DNA of 64,000 bases from Mesocentrotus franciscanus (lineage: Eukaryota; Echinodermata; Echinoidea; Camarodonta; Strongylocentrotidae), in NCBI GenBank assembly GCA_037976565.1, contig CP137673.1, positions 7,775,202 to 7,839,201 on the forward strand. Reading direction: 5' to 3'. The position numbers and the translations under genes were made by a program. Every line of letters begins with the position of its first letter. The stretch's first letter is position 1. Below, piece by piece: positions 1 through 11,579 of this stretch. The notes beneath the pieces are model-generated. The model was not told the DNA's origin, made no database searches, and saw only the letters and a program-made list of their open reading frames with translations.

Positions 1-744
1 GCTCTTCAAATTGGCTGAATCAGTAATGTCTCTGTGATGTAGTGACAGACAACTTTCCCATTTGACCCAACACAATATGACTAAATTTCAATTTCTCAAA
101 AATGTAAGACTCAGGAGGGTCTCTTCCCTTTAGCGGACCTATAATAATATGCTATCCATAATATATTTTGAGTAGTGCTCCAAGGGAGAAGGCAATTAGG
201 AGAGAAGCAGAAATGAATGAAATGTTTGTACATGACAAACAGGAGAGTTATCCGTGATGACATGACCAAACTACGAATTTGAGAATCGCACAGACTTAGG
301 GATCTCAAATTTCAAACATTCATAATTTTCTTATTTTTGGTCCGATTTATTTCAATCTTTCGCCATTCTGTATACCGGGGTATCTTATTTTTCTGCTTTC
401 ATTCAAATGAACTTCTTACAAGGGTTGGATTGCCCTTTAAGTATACAACCGCCAAAGTGTCCTCTGGTACTTGTGATTCCCACCATGGTAAAGTTATTAG
501 GGGGGGGGGGTGGGATGGAGTCTGTTCAATTTATGGCTAACTCGGAAGTATGCTATGTGGAGGTAAACAAAGTTCCACATCTTTTCAATGAAAAAAGGTT
601 ATCAAGAAAAAGGTCATTAGAGGTGTCAGATTTGCTTCTCTTGTTTCACCAGCCTATCATTCAAGTTTAAGTATGTTCTATTCACTGATTGTAGGATAGT
701 GGGTAAAAATCATGAATGCATGGTAATTTGTGATTTACACTACT
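1..744. other. No gene recognised; possible intron
   Basis: AT-rich sequence with short open frames and no conserved peptide. It contains a G-run near 500-511. Because a terminal coding exon begins at 995 on the + strand, this stretch is probably the last intron of that unidentified gene. That is inference from position only. Confidence 0.4.
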
Positions 745-881
745 GGGCCCCGTCTTATAAACAGTTGAGATTAATCGCAACTACAGGGTGTATGTTCATA
801 TTAAAGAGATAGGAGACTGCAAACTTGCGACTGATTGGAGGACTTCAGATCAATCGCCACTCTTTATAAGACAGGGCCCTG
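745..881. mobile_element. Fold-back MITE, GGGCCCCGTCTTATAA family
   Basis: Both ends are inverted copies of a motif beginning GGGCCCCGTCTTATAA, followed by a stretch resembling GAGTTGCGATTGAT. The whole unit is about 137 bp and non-coding. Related copies lie at 17070-17233 and 18071-18222, with a fragment near 39120-39165. This is typical of a short non-autonomous DNA transposon. It sits in what is probably the last intron of the unknown upstream gene. Confidence 0.75.
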
Positions 882-994
882 GTATTGCTAAACTATACCA
901 ACCCCTTCTTAATGTATATATTGTATGACACGAATGGTTACTCATTGATTGCTCAAGTGGTAAATTCCTTATTCTTCTTTCTTTTCTATTTCAG

Positions 995-1154
995 GGGCAT
1001 GAGACCTGAGAACAATCCTAAGTTACCATTTGAAAGCATGCCAAAAGGAACTGTACCCTCGGGCATTGATCCGGGAGTCGTCCAGAAAGCCCTCTTTAAG
1101 AAAGGAGCGACCCCCTCAGCTCAGAAACCAGTCGTTTTCACTGTCAAAATATGA
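995..1154 (+). CDS. Terminal coding exon of an unidentified gene
   Basis: A pyrimidine-rich tract ending in CAG at 992-994 precedes an open frame of 52 codons ending in TGA at 1152-1154. One base at 995 completes a codon from the previous exon. The peptide starts GMRPENNPKLPF and ends KPVVFTVKI. It is rich in Pro, Lys and Gly, with no transmembrane segment, so it looks like a flexible soluble C-terminus. I do not recognise the family. The gene would be the upstream neighbour of CSN1, in the same direction. AATAAA words at 1982-1987 and 3071-3076 are candidate polyadenylation signals. The earlier exons are outside the window or not recognisable. Confidence 0.6.
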
Positions 1155-4135
1155 CTTTTTACTAATAGACCCGAGTTAACGTACGAACATTGAGTCTGTT
1201 ATTTTCATTTTTTTCCTTCTTCTGTCTCTCTTTTTAAAATTCAAATGAAAATACTACAAAATGTATTTAGAAAAGGAGAAAATGCCATTTTCAGGAAGCA
1301 GCCTTGCGCAGACTTCAGTTTTAAAGGCTTGTCAGAGCTCATGAAGAATACTTGGAGTGAAGTGGAAACACTTGGAGGCCTGACACGCTCCTGACTGGGT
1401 GAAAGCGATTAGATAGGTTAATGTTTGAGTGATACGTTGGAATGTACTAGTATTGAACCGTAGAGAACCTCAAATTCTTACATAGTTCAGTCATAACATT
1501 GCATGTACATGTAGATAAGATAACAAAGAAATATACACCATTTCACCTCTGCCACCCCCCCCCCTCTCAAGAGAAGAAGAAAGAAATACCGGTAATCATT
1601 TAGCATGTTCCTTCTATATCCAGAGAAAGGACATTTACTGAATGTAGTGTTTAATGAATATTATCAAAACGCCAACAGATTTTTCTTTCTTTTTTTTTGT
1701 CTTTTGTCTTTTTGATTCAGAAATGTTATTAAACAATTTACATTTAACCAATCTCCTATGGTATAAAAATGTATATAACAACCTTTTTCATGCCTAGTTT
1801 CAAGTTGAAACATTTTGAAATTAAGTATTAGTCTATTGAAATGTAATATTTGATCATTCATAAACTTTGAGGCACTGGAGGGATTAATATCCACCTTTGC
1901 TGCTATGGTATTGCTGACTATCAGATGTGAAATAGTAAAAAAAAAACCACCTCACAAAACTGACACTGCGAAATACCAGTGAATAAATAAATTAATGAAT
2001 GCAAAAGGCAGTGTGGCGGGGATTCATAGCTGTGGCAGCACTAGCCACTATCCGAGTGTTACAATATACAGATATATAAAGAACAGATAATTATGCTAGG
2101 CCCGTCAGATTCAATTTGGTTGTGGCGGTTTACTGACTTGATTCTTAAATGGCTTTCTATGCTAAATTCAAGTAACATGCGCATAGTTTATACATTTTAG
2201 TAAATTGCACTAGATGACGAGATTAATATTAACTTCTTTTTCTTTTTTACAAACTTTTTGATATGATTTGTTTAAATGTAATTGGATAAGTACATGTACA
2301 AATGTAGTAGTCATAGGTTTACAAGGCGAAGGGCTAGGAGGTCTGCAGCCCCCCTGGGGATTTGTAAAGTTCTGATATTCGGGCAACCACCAACTAATAT
2401 TCGGATGGTAAGATGCCCAAATGTCCTTGTATTTTTGCGACGTGCACAAATCTCCATACCTGAGCAGCAAGATTCCCAAATAGTCTCATATTTAGGCAGG
2501 CATGTCATTTTTGTAACTTTTTCACTACATAACGGTTTCAAAAAATGTACATGCTCGTTTTGCTCATGTGCGGACAACTTTGGAACGGAAGAGTTGATAT
2601 TTGGGCAGAAAGCATCAGCCCCCCTCAAGAAAGTGTGTTTGTATGCCTTTGATGTAGTGTAGGTTGGCATGGGAATAATGGGTACTGAAGTTCTACAAGA
2701 ATGCTCCAAACTCATCTGTAAATTCATTGTTTAATGTTGATTGTACATAATGATACATTTCTTGGTATTCTCTTGGAAACAAAATTTGATGTTTCAGAAA
2801 GTCATGGATGTTTATTTTTACAATATCTTGAGCTGCTTATATACAGGAAATTGGAATTGATAGTGGTGCCACTGTATACACATGTGTTTGTACATTGTAT
2901 GTTAAAAATATGCCAATCAGAACCTTGTGTAAGTTTTGTATGAATTTAGGGGAGGGAAAAGAGAAAAAATGAATCTTATTTAGAATTTTAAAAATCTCAC
3001 AAGAGTTTTGTTTGTACACTAAATCTGTATATCTGTGTAGAGGGTGCATTGTAAAAATTCCACAGAGCCAAATAAATGTACAACCACCAAATTATAAGCA
3101 ATAGCGCTGTATTAGACCCTAAAGTGAATGAGGTTGCAAAAGGTACTTCATAGCAAAATTTAAATTTCTATACTTGATGTAAAAGAAAAAAAATGACTGT
3201 GTTCTGAAGCCATACTGAATGGTAGCTGAAGGTAGAAAAAGAATTTCATCCTTTTGCACCACATGTCAACAATCTTCTTGCAAAGGTAGAAAAGTAAATC
3301 CATTACAAAAAAATCTTTAAAATTCAAGCGATGTTCCCTATCCTAGATGTCAAACCTGTGAAGTATGTACAGATTTTGTTTTTTTAATAAATCTTATGTC
3401 TCCTGGTGAATTGGAAACAAAATGAAATGATTGTGTGTGCAGGTATGTTGTGTTACTTGTAGAGTATGAATTATGGATGAGGAACGAGTAAGAAATTTAA
3501 AAACAAATGATAACTATTGAAATATCTTGATGTTTCAGTTGGAGCAGTTGTTTTATGATAGAAGGGGCACTTTGTTGTTGCAGGAGAGGCAGGCATGTTT
3601 GTAAAAGCTGGATTTGGGGGAAAACTGCAGTGATGGAATAAAGCAGCACACAACAAAATTTCTCATTAATGGGTATAAAATAAGAGCAAAAGAGATAAAG
3701 ACTAGGCAATTCATCCTTACGAGGAACACTAGGCTCATGCGAGAAGGGCATTTCTTTGCTTTAAAGGAGCAATTTTGTTGTCGCAACATGAACAATTATC
3801 TTGATATTTCTAACCGGAAAGGGGTGGGACCATACCCCCCTACACACACACTTCTGTCTTTGTTTCAAGGAAGTGGGCATTCTAGAGATGGGAGATAGGA
3901 GGCTTCTTCATGTTTTCATTTGGTTTAAGATTTTGCTTTTCAATCTCCCAAGATTTTTTACGATGCAAATTTCATTTGTTATGTTATTCAAATTTGACAT
4001 CGCTATATTGTAACGATCCCCCTATTATGCGTAGAGCCCACTGAAATAGAGTTCAGTGATATAGCCCCACCTTGCAATGCATCGTGAAAGACTACCTTCG
4101 GTTTGCCGATTATTCCATCTCCGAATGTTAAAGAT
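1155..4135. other. 3' UTR and intergenic DNA, no gene seen
   Basis: AT-rich, with only short overlapping frames on both strands and no recognisable protein. The proximal part is probably the 3' UTR of the exon ending at 1154. Candidate AATAAA signals lie at 1982 and 3071. Confidence 0.4.
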
Positions 4136-4139
4136 CCCC

Positions 4140-4285
4140 CCCAAAAAAAAAAAAAAAACAAACAAAACAAAACAAACAAACAAACAAAAAACATGCAACA
4201 ACACAATAATAATAACAATAACAAACAAAAAAAAATAATAATAATAATGATAATAATAATAATAATAATGATGATAATAATACAT
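4140..4285. repeat. A-rich tract and (AAT)n microsatellite
   Basis: A poly-A/AAAC tract passes into AAT/AAC trinucleotides from about 4203 to 4282. Low-complexity frames on both strands here (poly-Ile, poly-Asn) are by-products. Confidence 0.9.
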
Positions 4286-4530
4286 GTTTTAGAAATACAA
4301 AAATCAATCACTTGTTGAAAAATTACTTGGAGCTCACAATTATTGATTACTAAATCTTTTCCAGTTACAGACCACTATTCATCACTTGTACATGATTAAT
4401 TTTGGTATCATTAAAAACGAGCAGATCCAGGATCGTCACATGAAGCATGTTTTATACAAAAATTATTTTTATTTAGCTGCTTTTTCACGTTGCAAAATTA
4501 TATTGAAACAAGATTATGTAATCTTTCTCA

Positions 4531-5057
4531 GATTAAGGTAAAGCCCCACCCCCGCCATCAAAGTAGCGAAACCCTTATAATCAGCCTAATGGTGCTGCTT
4601 TTTCAGAGACAAAACTCAAATCAGTATCATAAGAAAAGAGGCATCTTCGAACCTCAATCCTAAAACCCCTATACTCCTATACAATGAACTAAGGAGTTGG
4701 AAGACCATCTTTTTACAAGTTTGTAACAACTTTATAGGCGGGTACCTGAAAAGATACATACATGTAGGCCTACATGTAAGCGTACAGTAGGGGCACATTA
4801 ATTTAGTATTGAAAGGGGACATTGTCTCATTTGTCTGCGCTCTTTCAGCCCTGTCCTCTAGCTCGATCTTCTACAATATTTGAAAATAACTTCTTACAAT
4901 TATTGCCCGATTTATTGGAGGCACGGGGTTATAGGATTGAGGTTCAAAGATGCCTCCTTTTATTATACTTATTGGTTTTTTGTTTCTGAAAAAGCAGCAC
5001 AATTAGGTTGATTATAAGGGCTGCGCTACTTTGAAAGGGGTGAGGCTATACTTTAAT
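4531..5057. repeat. Fold-back element of about 0.5 kb
   Basis: The left arm (about 4531-4680, from GATTAAGGTAAAGCCCCACC through the CCTCAATCCTAAAACCCC motif) reappears as an imperfect reverse complement at about 4920-5057. The arms are roughly 130-150 bp around a non-coding centre. This is the architecture of a fold-back transposon. There is no transposase. Confidence 0.7.
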
Positions 5058-5161
5058 TGCGCTGATACTTTGAAAAATTAACAACAAATACAAAAGAAAG
5101 AAAGCTGGAAAAGAGAAGAAAGACTTGGAAAAAAGAGGAAGAGGAGGAAGAAGGTCGAGGT

Positions 5162-5300
5162 AGAAGAAGAAGAAGAAGAAGAAGAAGAAGAAGAAGAAGA
5201 AGAAGAAGAAGAAGAAGAAGAAGAAGAAGAAGAAGAAGAAGAAGAAGAAGAAGAAGAAGAAGAAGAAGAAGAAGAAGAAGAAGAAGAAGAAGAAGAAGAA
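5162..5300. repeat. (GAA)n microsatellite
   Basis: About 46 uninterrupted GAA/AAG triplets with G-rich flanks. The purine strand is +. It lies about 720-860 bp upstream of the CSN1 start codon. The poly-serine frame on the other strand is an artefact. Confidence 0.97.
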
Positions 5301-5445
5301 GGAGGAGAAGGAGGAGGAGAAGGAAAGCTTTTAACTTTCAACTTTTAACTGCAATTAACTTTCAACTTTTTAACGTCCAACTTTTACTGCATACTTTCTT
5401 GCCGACACCTATATCATACATGAATTATGTAAATTTTCCTAAGTA

Positions 5446-5815
5446 CCGGTTTGAGCCCTAAATTGAATCTAAAACAATAAGACACAGACAAATTGCTTCG
5501 GCATGTAACATAAATGTCGGAGTAAAGAGTAAGATCTCACCTTTAAAACGGGATCAGTAATTATTTAGTTAAAATGTCAAACAATAGGTTTAAGAGCCTT
5601 CAAAGTTGAAAACTCATTTGGGCCATAATTTTCTGTATAGTGCTGATAAGCCTCCCGACATGATGCCGGTTTGAGCCCTAAATTGAATCTAAAACAATAT
5701 AGAGACATGTTGTCTCGGCATGTGACATATATGAGAGTAACTAATGAGATCTCACCTTTAATATGGTGTAGGTCATTATTTATTTTTAATGTCAAAAGAT
5801 AGTTTTAAAAACATC
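5446..5815. repeat. Two diverged direct repeats, period about 220 bp
   Basis: The CCGGTTTGAGCCCTAAATTG motif starts at 5446 and again at 5666. Each copy is followed by similar sequence including GATCTCACCTTTAA and AATGTCAAA. No coding potential is evident. Confidence 0.75.
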
Positions 5816-6017
5816 CAAATCTAATCCCTTACTCCTATTGCCGTTACCGTCAGTTGAGACGTGCACATTTTTTTTTCCTTTTCGATTGTACGATTTAGAG
5901 ACACTACAGGCTAGGCCCGATTGTTGGTGGCTTAATGGTCGCTAGGTTCGACGAACTGTTATCAGACAAGTTCCTCTAATTTTTTTCACCTCGAAATTTA
6001 GAAATCACCAGCAAAAA

Positions 6018-6041
6018 ATGCCGCTTCCTATGTACATGCAG
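6018..6041 (+). CDS. GPS1: CSN1 coding exon 1 (start codon)
   Basis: This 24-nt coding exon gives MPLPMYMQ, residues 1-8, and ends at a GT donor (GTAATA). It resembles the MPLP start of vertebrate CSN1. It is in phase 0, and exon 2 continues with GPAEPMQVD, matching the family's N-terminal PMQ-D motif. The ATG is preceded by AAAAA. The 5' UTR probably extends upstream into 5830-6017, where I see no clear TATA box. Very short exons are easily missed by gene finders. Confidence rests on the N-terminal match and phase. Confidence 0.8.
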
Positions 6042-6666
6042 GTAATATAACCAAAATAAATTTTTCTACAACTATTGATATGATAAAAATTTATTGGACC
6101 GAGTGTTGCAGAGGTACTTTGTTAGCGGATTATTTATATTGAAACTAAACTTGAATGCGCGATATGCGTGCGCTGTGAGCTGTGTATACTACAGTCCCAC
6201 ATATATAAATTGCTGTAGGCCTAACTGTGTAACGTTGCGTTGGAGGTGTTGGCAATTAATGCACTTTGCACTTGTCAATTGATATCCCGGCCCCTCGGTA
6301 CCGGGGGGTGGCCGGGACTTTGCTGCTTTGTGGCCGAGGAGTTGACCCTTTTTTTCGCCCAGGTGTACCGGGCTTGCTCAGTGCTGGGACTTGTTGAGGG
6401 AGTTCACGCATGACAAAAGCCGGGATTTTGGGGCCCGGAATCGGGCCAGGAGTCGGGCAGGGATTTGGCCGGGTTTAGCCTAGATACTAAATACTAATAG
6501 GATGTCTGATCGCGCACCCGATGTTGTGTGCTAGAATCCTTCCAATAGAGAATGCACGCATCCCTATGCAGGCTATGTGCATTGCGCGATCATGCAAAAT
6601 TGGTGAATGTTTTTATTACCAAAATCCAAATTGAGATTCAAACCTTTATCGCTCGTGATCCTGGCT

Positions 6667-7881
6667 GAAGGTGATACTCAATAAATGAGGTGTCATATGA
6701 AAGACTAACTCCAGGGAGCTCCGAACGCCAATGCCAAAGGTGTCAGAGCTCCAGAGCTCGTGCAGGAACACGAATCAAACAGCGGATTGGGTCCTATTTT
6801 TTCGAAGGTAAAACGGTAGTGATTACAATTTTGACTTACAATAGTTTTCGACTCCTCTGGGCATCCGAAAACCACTTGGAATTATAATTTAAAGAAGTTT
6901 TCGATGGGAAAAAGGGTGATTCCTCGTCCTAAACCAAGCCATCCATGTTGTACCGTCGATTCAACATGGCGAAGAGAAAGTACGCATGCGCGGTAGTGGC
7001 GCAGCAAATATGAATATTCATGCTATAGAGCGCTGTTCGCTCGAAAATACTGGATATGCACGACTTGAAACAACAGAGCGGTGAATGTAAACAAACTTTT
7101 TCGAGCGAACGGCGCTCTGGAGCTCCGACCCCTTTGGCGTCGGCGTCGGAGCTCCCTGGAGTTAATGAAAGAGCAGGTTTTTCTCCATATTCCCCAAAGG
7201 GGCTCACTTCGAAATTCTAAAAATATCTTGATCAAAACAGCGATTTAAACATTGTTTCCATCGTAGCTCCGATCTTTGCCACTTTCCTGAAGTGAGCCCC
7301 CCAGGCTTATGTAGGGCTAGACGTAAGGATAATATCCATGCGCTTATTTTTTCGCTAGCCCCAAGGGATCACAAGCGATAACAGTTTGAAAATACCCTTC
7401 CCTCATTTTTTGGATCAGCTAAATAGGGAGGCGTGAGCTCCGCTCAGCCCGAACCCATGGTGACAACGCGTAAAATCTGCACATGCATATGCATTCGGAC
7501 CGCGTACATGTATGTGTAGGCGAACATACCCGTAACTTCCGGAGGCAGATGCACATTGAAGACAATGGAGATAGCGCTTGAAGGTGATACTCGATAAATG
7601 AGGTGTCATATGAAAGAGCAGGTTAATCTCCATATTTCCAAAGGGGCGTCATCTCGGAATTTTAAAAATACCTTGGTCAAAACAGCGATTTAAACATTGT
7701 TTCCTGGCTAGCTTCGAAATTTGCCACTTTTGAGATATGACGCTCCGAGCGATAAGTAGTCCCAGTCGTAAGTAATATATCCATGCGCTTATTTCTTCGC
7801 TAGACCCCAGGGATCACAAACAATTACAGTTTGAAAATACCCTTCCCCCCATTTTTCGGATCAGCTAAGTAGGGAGGCGGT
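6667..7881. repeat. Pair of ~300-bp direct repeats, first copy interrupted
   Basis: Copy 1 is 6667-6703 plus 7165-7432. Copy 2 is 7580-7881. Both begin GAAGGTGATACTC and include AAAACAGCGATTTAAACATTG and GTTTGAAAATACCCTTCC. Copy 1 is split by the MITE at 6704-7164, and copy 2 shows the uninterrupted sequence. Located in CSN1 intron 1. Confidence 0.85.
6704..7164. mobile_element. MITE with ~60-bp inverted ends and a target duplication
   Basis: The ends are long inverted repeats built on TAACTCCAGGGAGCTCCGA and GCCAAAGG.GTC.GAGCTCCAGAGC. The repeat ATGAAAG occurs at 6697-6703 and again at 7165-7171, which fits a target-site duplication of 5-7 bp. Copy 2 of the surrounding repeat supplies the empty site. 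Non-coding, so non-autonomous; the superfamily was not assigned. Confidence 0.85.
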
Positions 7882-8228
7882 TTCCAAACCGATTTTTGGG
7901 CAATTTTTTCATGGAAAAGAATATTGTTTCAAAATATATCAAGGGTAATCATAAATCATTATGTAAAATTATATTTTAAAAAAATTGTACATTGCTGCAT
8001 ATGATTTTGCATGTGTTGACCATCTTGAGCAGAAAATAAATGTTTGAAGTTGAGCAAATGAATATTTTTATAACCACAACACATTCCATTAACCAAATAT
8101 TCAGATAGCTGTATGTAGCACAAGATGGTGATGCATAATTGTTAAAAGTCATAATTTTATTGTCTAGAACCACTACATTTGAACATAGACTATAGAGCTA
8201 GTAGATACTGGTTTCTGTTTGACAGTAA

Positions 8229-8380
8229 GCAAATAATTACCGTTGGTGAAGGTGATGGGACAAACTATCACTTCCGAGGCGATCTGGATGTAGCTATCCG
8301 AAGCGAAGCTGAGGAAAGATAGCGTATACATTCAGATCGCCGAGTTTGCCATCGCCTGAAACCAAAAGGTGATTATTTGC
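8229..8380. repeat. Imperfect palindrome, ~150 bp
   Basis: GCAAATAATTACCGTTGGTG at the left end pairs with a sequence ending AAAAGGTGATTATTTGC at the right end. Inner arms around CGATCTG and CAGATCG also pair. It looks like a degenerate fold-back element in CSN1 intron 1. Confidence 0.6.
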
Positions 8381-8389
8381 TTTATACAT

Positions 8390-9325
8390 GTATTCCACAT
8401 CGGAAACATTTCACTTCTTCCGTCATTTTAGAGCAACAAGTCATCAATTGACAGCTAGCTTGCAAGTGACGGTGTACGATACGTACAGTGTATGCAGTAT
8501 GGTGGCGTGATCATAGCTCGCGCGTGACCAAAGTTCGCGTACTAACACTAAGCGCTTAAAGAGGAGAGCAATACGCAACGCACTTTCACTGAAGATAGTA
8601 GTACTATCTGGACAGTGTAACGGAACTTTTCTTCTCCCATCAATGATGGGCGAACTATCTTTCATCATGTGATTTCCTTCTGACCAATCGTAGAGCAAGA
8701 TTCTTAGTACAGTGTATGTGGAATATAATGCTAAATATTGCCTGTATAGATCTACATGTATAGCTCGTTCAGACTCATCAAATTACACTTTTGAATTCAA
8801 CAATATCACCACCAATTATGTCTTTTGCATTTTGGATACGTCATTTCATGCTAATAATAGCTACATGTACATGTACGTTGTGCACATACTGTACACGTAT
8901 CCATCCCAGGGGATCCTCCAGGTGCCTGCAAAGAACTATTCTTATCCTGCTTTAGCCTAGCTGCCCTAAGGCACTCAAAGCATGACAGGTATACAATCCT
9001 ACCAGGTACCCATTCACTACATCTCGATGGAGACAGGAGAGTGACAAAAATAACTTTAAAAAGGTTCAAAGAGTTCGTCTTTATCGTCCATTTAGTTATA
9101 ATGTAAACTTGTGGTATTTACATGGTATATGGATACATAAAGGTAAACAGACATCTACATTAATTTAAAAGACAAATTTCATTAAAAATATTTTGAGTTG
9201 CCAGAACAAAACAAGAACAAGCATAGACATTTATGTCATGCATAAAAAGAATAATATGTATACAAAGTAAAGGGCAAAGAAGATGATTAGTTTTACAGGT
9301 TGACAAGGGTCAATTAAGTATTGTA
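8390..9325. repeat. Intron 1 sequence with a SINE-like fragment
   Basis: Most of this stretch shows nothing. Around 8940-9045, a GGTACCCATTCACTAC motif with flanking sequence resembles the central part (antisense) of the SINE family at 19391-19735. It is truncated and weak. Confidence 0.4.
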
Positions 9326-9327
9326 TC

Positions 9328-9420
9328 ATTATAATTTTTATTATTATTATTATAATTATTATCGTTATCATCATCATCAACATCATAACCATAACCATTA
9401 TTATTATTATTCTTATCATT
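9328..9420. repeat. (ATT)n/(ATC)n low-complexity tract
   Basis: Interrupted ATT, ATC and ACC trinucleotides, giving Met/Ile-rich or Tyr/His-rich frames that are not genes. Confidence 0.85.
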
Positions 9421-9566
9421 ACTTTTATAATGTGTTGCTAACACATCTGCTACAATACCTGAAGGGAAATTCCCCTGAGCATACTACCAAATATGGTCTG
9501 TAATCTAATGCACATCGTTCTCCATATTGTTATGATTAAAATCCTTGTTGTTTCTTGTATGTGCAG

Positions 9567-9656
9567 GGCCCTGCAGAGCCAATGCAGGTTGATATGCAAG
9601 GAGAGGGCTCTGACTCACAGGAAGAATTGAGATACAGCGTGGAAAATCCAACACTG
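9567..9656 (+). CDS. GPS1: CSN1 coding exon 2
   Basis: Residues 9-38, 90 nt, phase 0 at both ends. The acceptor is TGTGCAG ending at 9566 and the donor is GTAAGA at 9657. The peptide begins GPAEPMQVD and ends YSVENPTL, matching the CSN1 N-terminal PMQ-D and V-ENP-L motifs. It is acidic and probably disordered, as is normal for this region. Confidence 0.92.
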
Positions 9657-9728
9657 GTAAGAACTCATTCCAGAAAAGAAAAAGAAAAAATTGCTTATTT
9701 AAGTGAGTGTGAAGGTGATATTATTTTT

Positions 9729-10649
9729 ATGCCTCCGCTACAAAGTAGCCGGAGGCATTATGTTTTCTGGTTGTCCGTCGGTCCATCCGTACGTACGTAC
9801 GTCCCGTTCTCGTGATCGCGTTATCTCAAGAACAGATTGATGGATTACCGCCAAACTTGGGTCATGTATGTATCTTGCAAAGCCAATGAACTGATTAGAT
9901 TTTGGGGTCACAAGGTCAAAGTTCAAAGGTTACAGGGCTTATTATGTATGCAAAAATAGCTCGTGATCGCATTATCTCAAGAATCGATTGATGGATTCCC
10001 GCCATACTTGGGGTATGTATGTATCTTGCAGAGCCAATGAACTGATTAGATTTTGGGGTCACAATGTTAAAGGTCAAAGGTCAAAGGGCTCATTATGTAT
10101 GCAAAAACAGCTTGTGAATACACTATCATTAGAACCGATGGACGGATTACCATCAAACTCAAAACATGTATGTATCTTGCAGAGCAAATGAACTGATTAA
10201 ATTTTAGGGTCATGGGGTCAAAGGTCAAAAGTCGTGGGGCTTTTTTATGTATTAAAAAATAGCTTGTGATCGCATTATCTTGAGAACCGATAGACAGATT
10301 ACCATCAAACTCAAGACATGTTTATGTATCTTTCAGAGCCAATGAATTGATTAGATTTTAGGGTCATGAGATCAAAGGTCAAAGGTCATGGGGCTCATTA
10401 TGTATGCATATAAATAACTTGGGAATGCATTATAGTTAGAACCGACAGATGGATTACTATCAAACTCGGGACAGGAATTTATCTTGCAGAGCCATGTATA
10501 TGAAAAATAGCTTGTAATCGCAATATTCTGAGAACCCGTTAATGGATTACTATCAAACTTGAATATTAAAAATTGCTTCCGTTTTGGTTTGTAAAATCGC
10601 TCTATGGCGGAGGCATCATTTTTTTCGACTGTGCGCAGTCGAAGTTCCA
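9729..10649. repeat. Minisatellite-bearing element with hairpin caps
   Basis: It opens with a GCCTCCGCTAC...GTAGCCGGAGGC hairpin and GTCC/ACGT repeats. About six diverged units of ~150 bp follow, starting near 9815, 9965, 10113, 10266, 10421 and 10513, most containing CTGATTAGATTTTGGGGTCA-like and GGTCAAAGGTCA motifs. It closes with GGCGGAGGCATCATT and a short CGACTGTGCGCAGTCG hairpin. Non-coding. It starts 72 bp after exon 2, in intron 2. It resembles the element at 29262-29885 in architecture. Confidence 0.8.
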
Positions 10650-11400
10650 TCTAGTTCAAATTGTTTCCCCCAAAAACAAAAATATTAAGACATTTGATGA
10701 GAGCATATTAAAACCATAAAAAAGCTATCAGGACATACATGTAACTGTAAGGATAAACACATTTTTCCCTCCAGTTATTGAAATTGCAATGGCAATGGCA
10801 CATGTATGGTAGAAAGAGAGTTTGATATAACATTTTTTAGTTTCAAATGGATTTTTTATGAGTTGCATTGCCTACATTCTCTTTCTATTTTTCCTTACAA
10901 TTATTTTTATATTTTGAATTCATCCATTTATTTAATACTGCATTGAGATTAGAATTAAAGCTAATCTTAAAAAATAAAAGCAGGGATCTATGACCCCTAA
11001 AATGAGGGATGCTCTTGCCAGATTTCAAGCCCCGCTCAGTCTGTTCCATACTTCATATAGTACAGAAGTACAGAACACAATGCAACATGTCTGGGTATCT
11101 TTGATGGGTAATTTGGTAAAAAAACACAATTAGTATCCTCATTAAAGAATACATTAATACATGCCACTGTAAAACACTTGAGTTTAATGTGACAGTTTTT
11201 TGTGTGTGTGCATGTGTGTGTGTTCTGGTAGTCTGGTACCTAATGAATGTCAAGATGGAATGAAAGAAGTAAAACAAAAAATATTTGTTGTCTGTTTCAT
11301 GATTAGTTTCACTTGTATTTTATATTTTCTTTATTTATACACAATATAGTTCTCTCTGTTATCTTCTTTCTTTTTTTCTTCTTCAACTATTTGAATTTAG

Positions 11401-11579
11401 GATGTGGAAGCTTATGCAGTAAGTTACATGGGATTGGCAAAAATCAACAGACTCCTCTTTGTCGCCCTCCACTGTCCAGCCTTTAAGATTGAATCTCTTC
11501 GGATGGCATTGAACTACACACAGACAACCTACAATACACACATGTACCAGCTTGTACACAGGAAACTCACTGATGCTGT
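11401..11579 (+). CDS. GPS1: CSN1 coding exon 3
   Basis: Residues 39-98, 179 nt. A strong polypyrimidine tract and TTTAG precede it. The donor is GTAAGG at 11580. The peptide starts DVEAYAVSYMGLAKINRL and continues with CPAFKIESLRMAL and YQLVHRKLTDA, matching the N-terminal helical repeats of CSN1. The apparent TAA after DAV is intronic: the exon ends two bases into the Val codon, which exon 4 completes with A. Confidence 0.95.

Noticed and set aside
2282..2727. Overlapping 126- and 138-residue frames on opposite strands
   Set aside because: No recognisable family, no splice context, and both strands are open over the same stretch, as expected by chance.
5078..5341. Poly-serine protein on the - strand
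   Set aside because: It is the translation of a GAA microsatellite.
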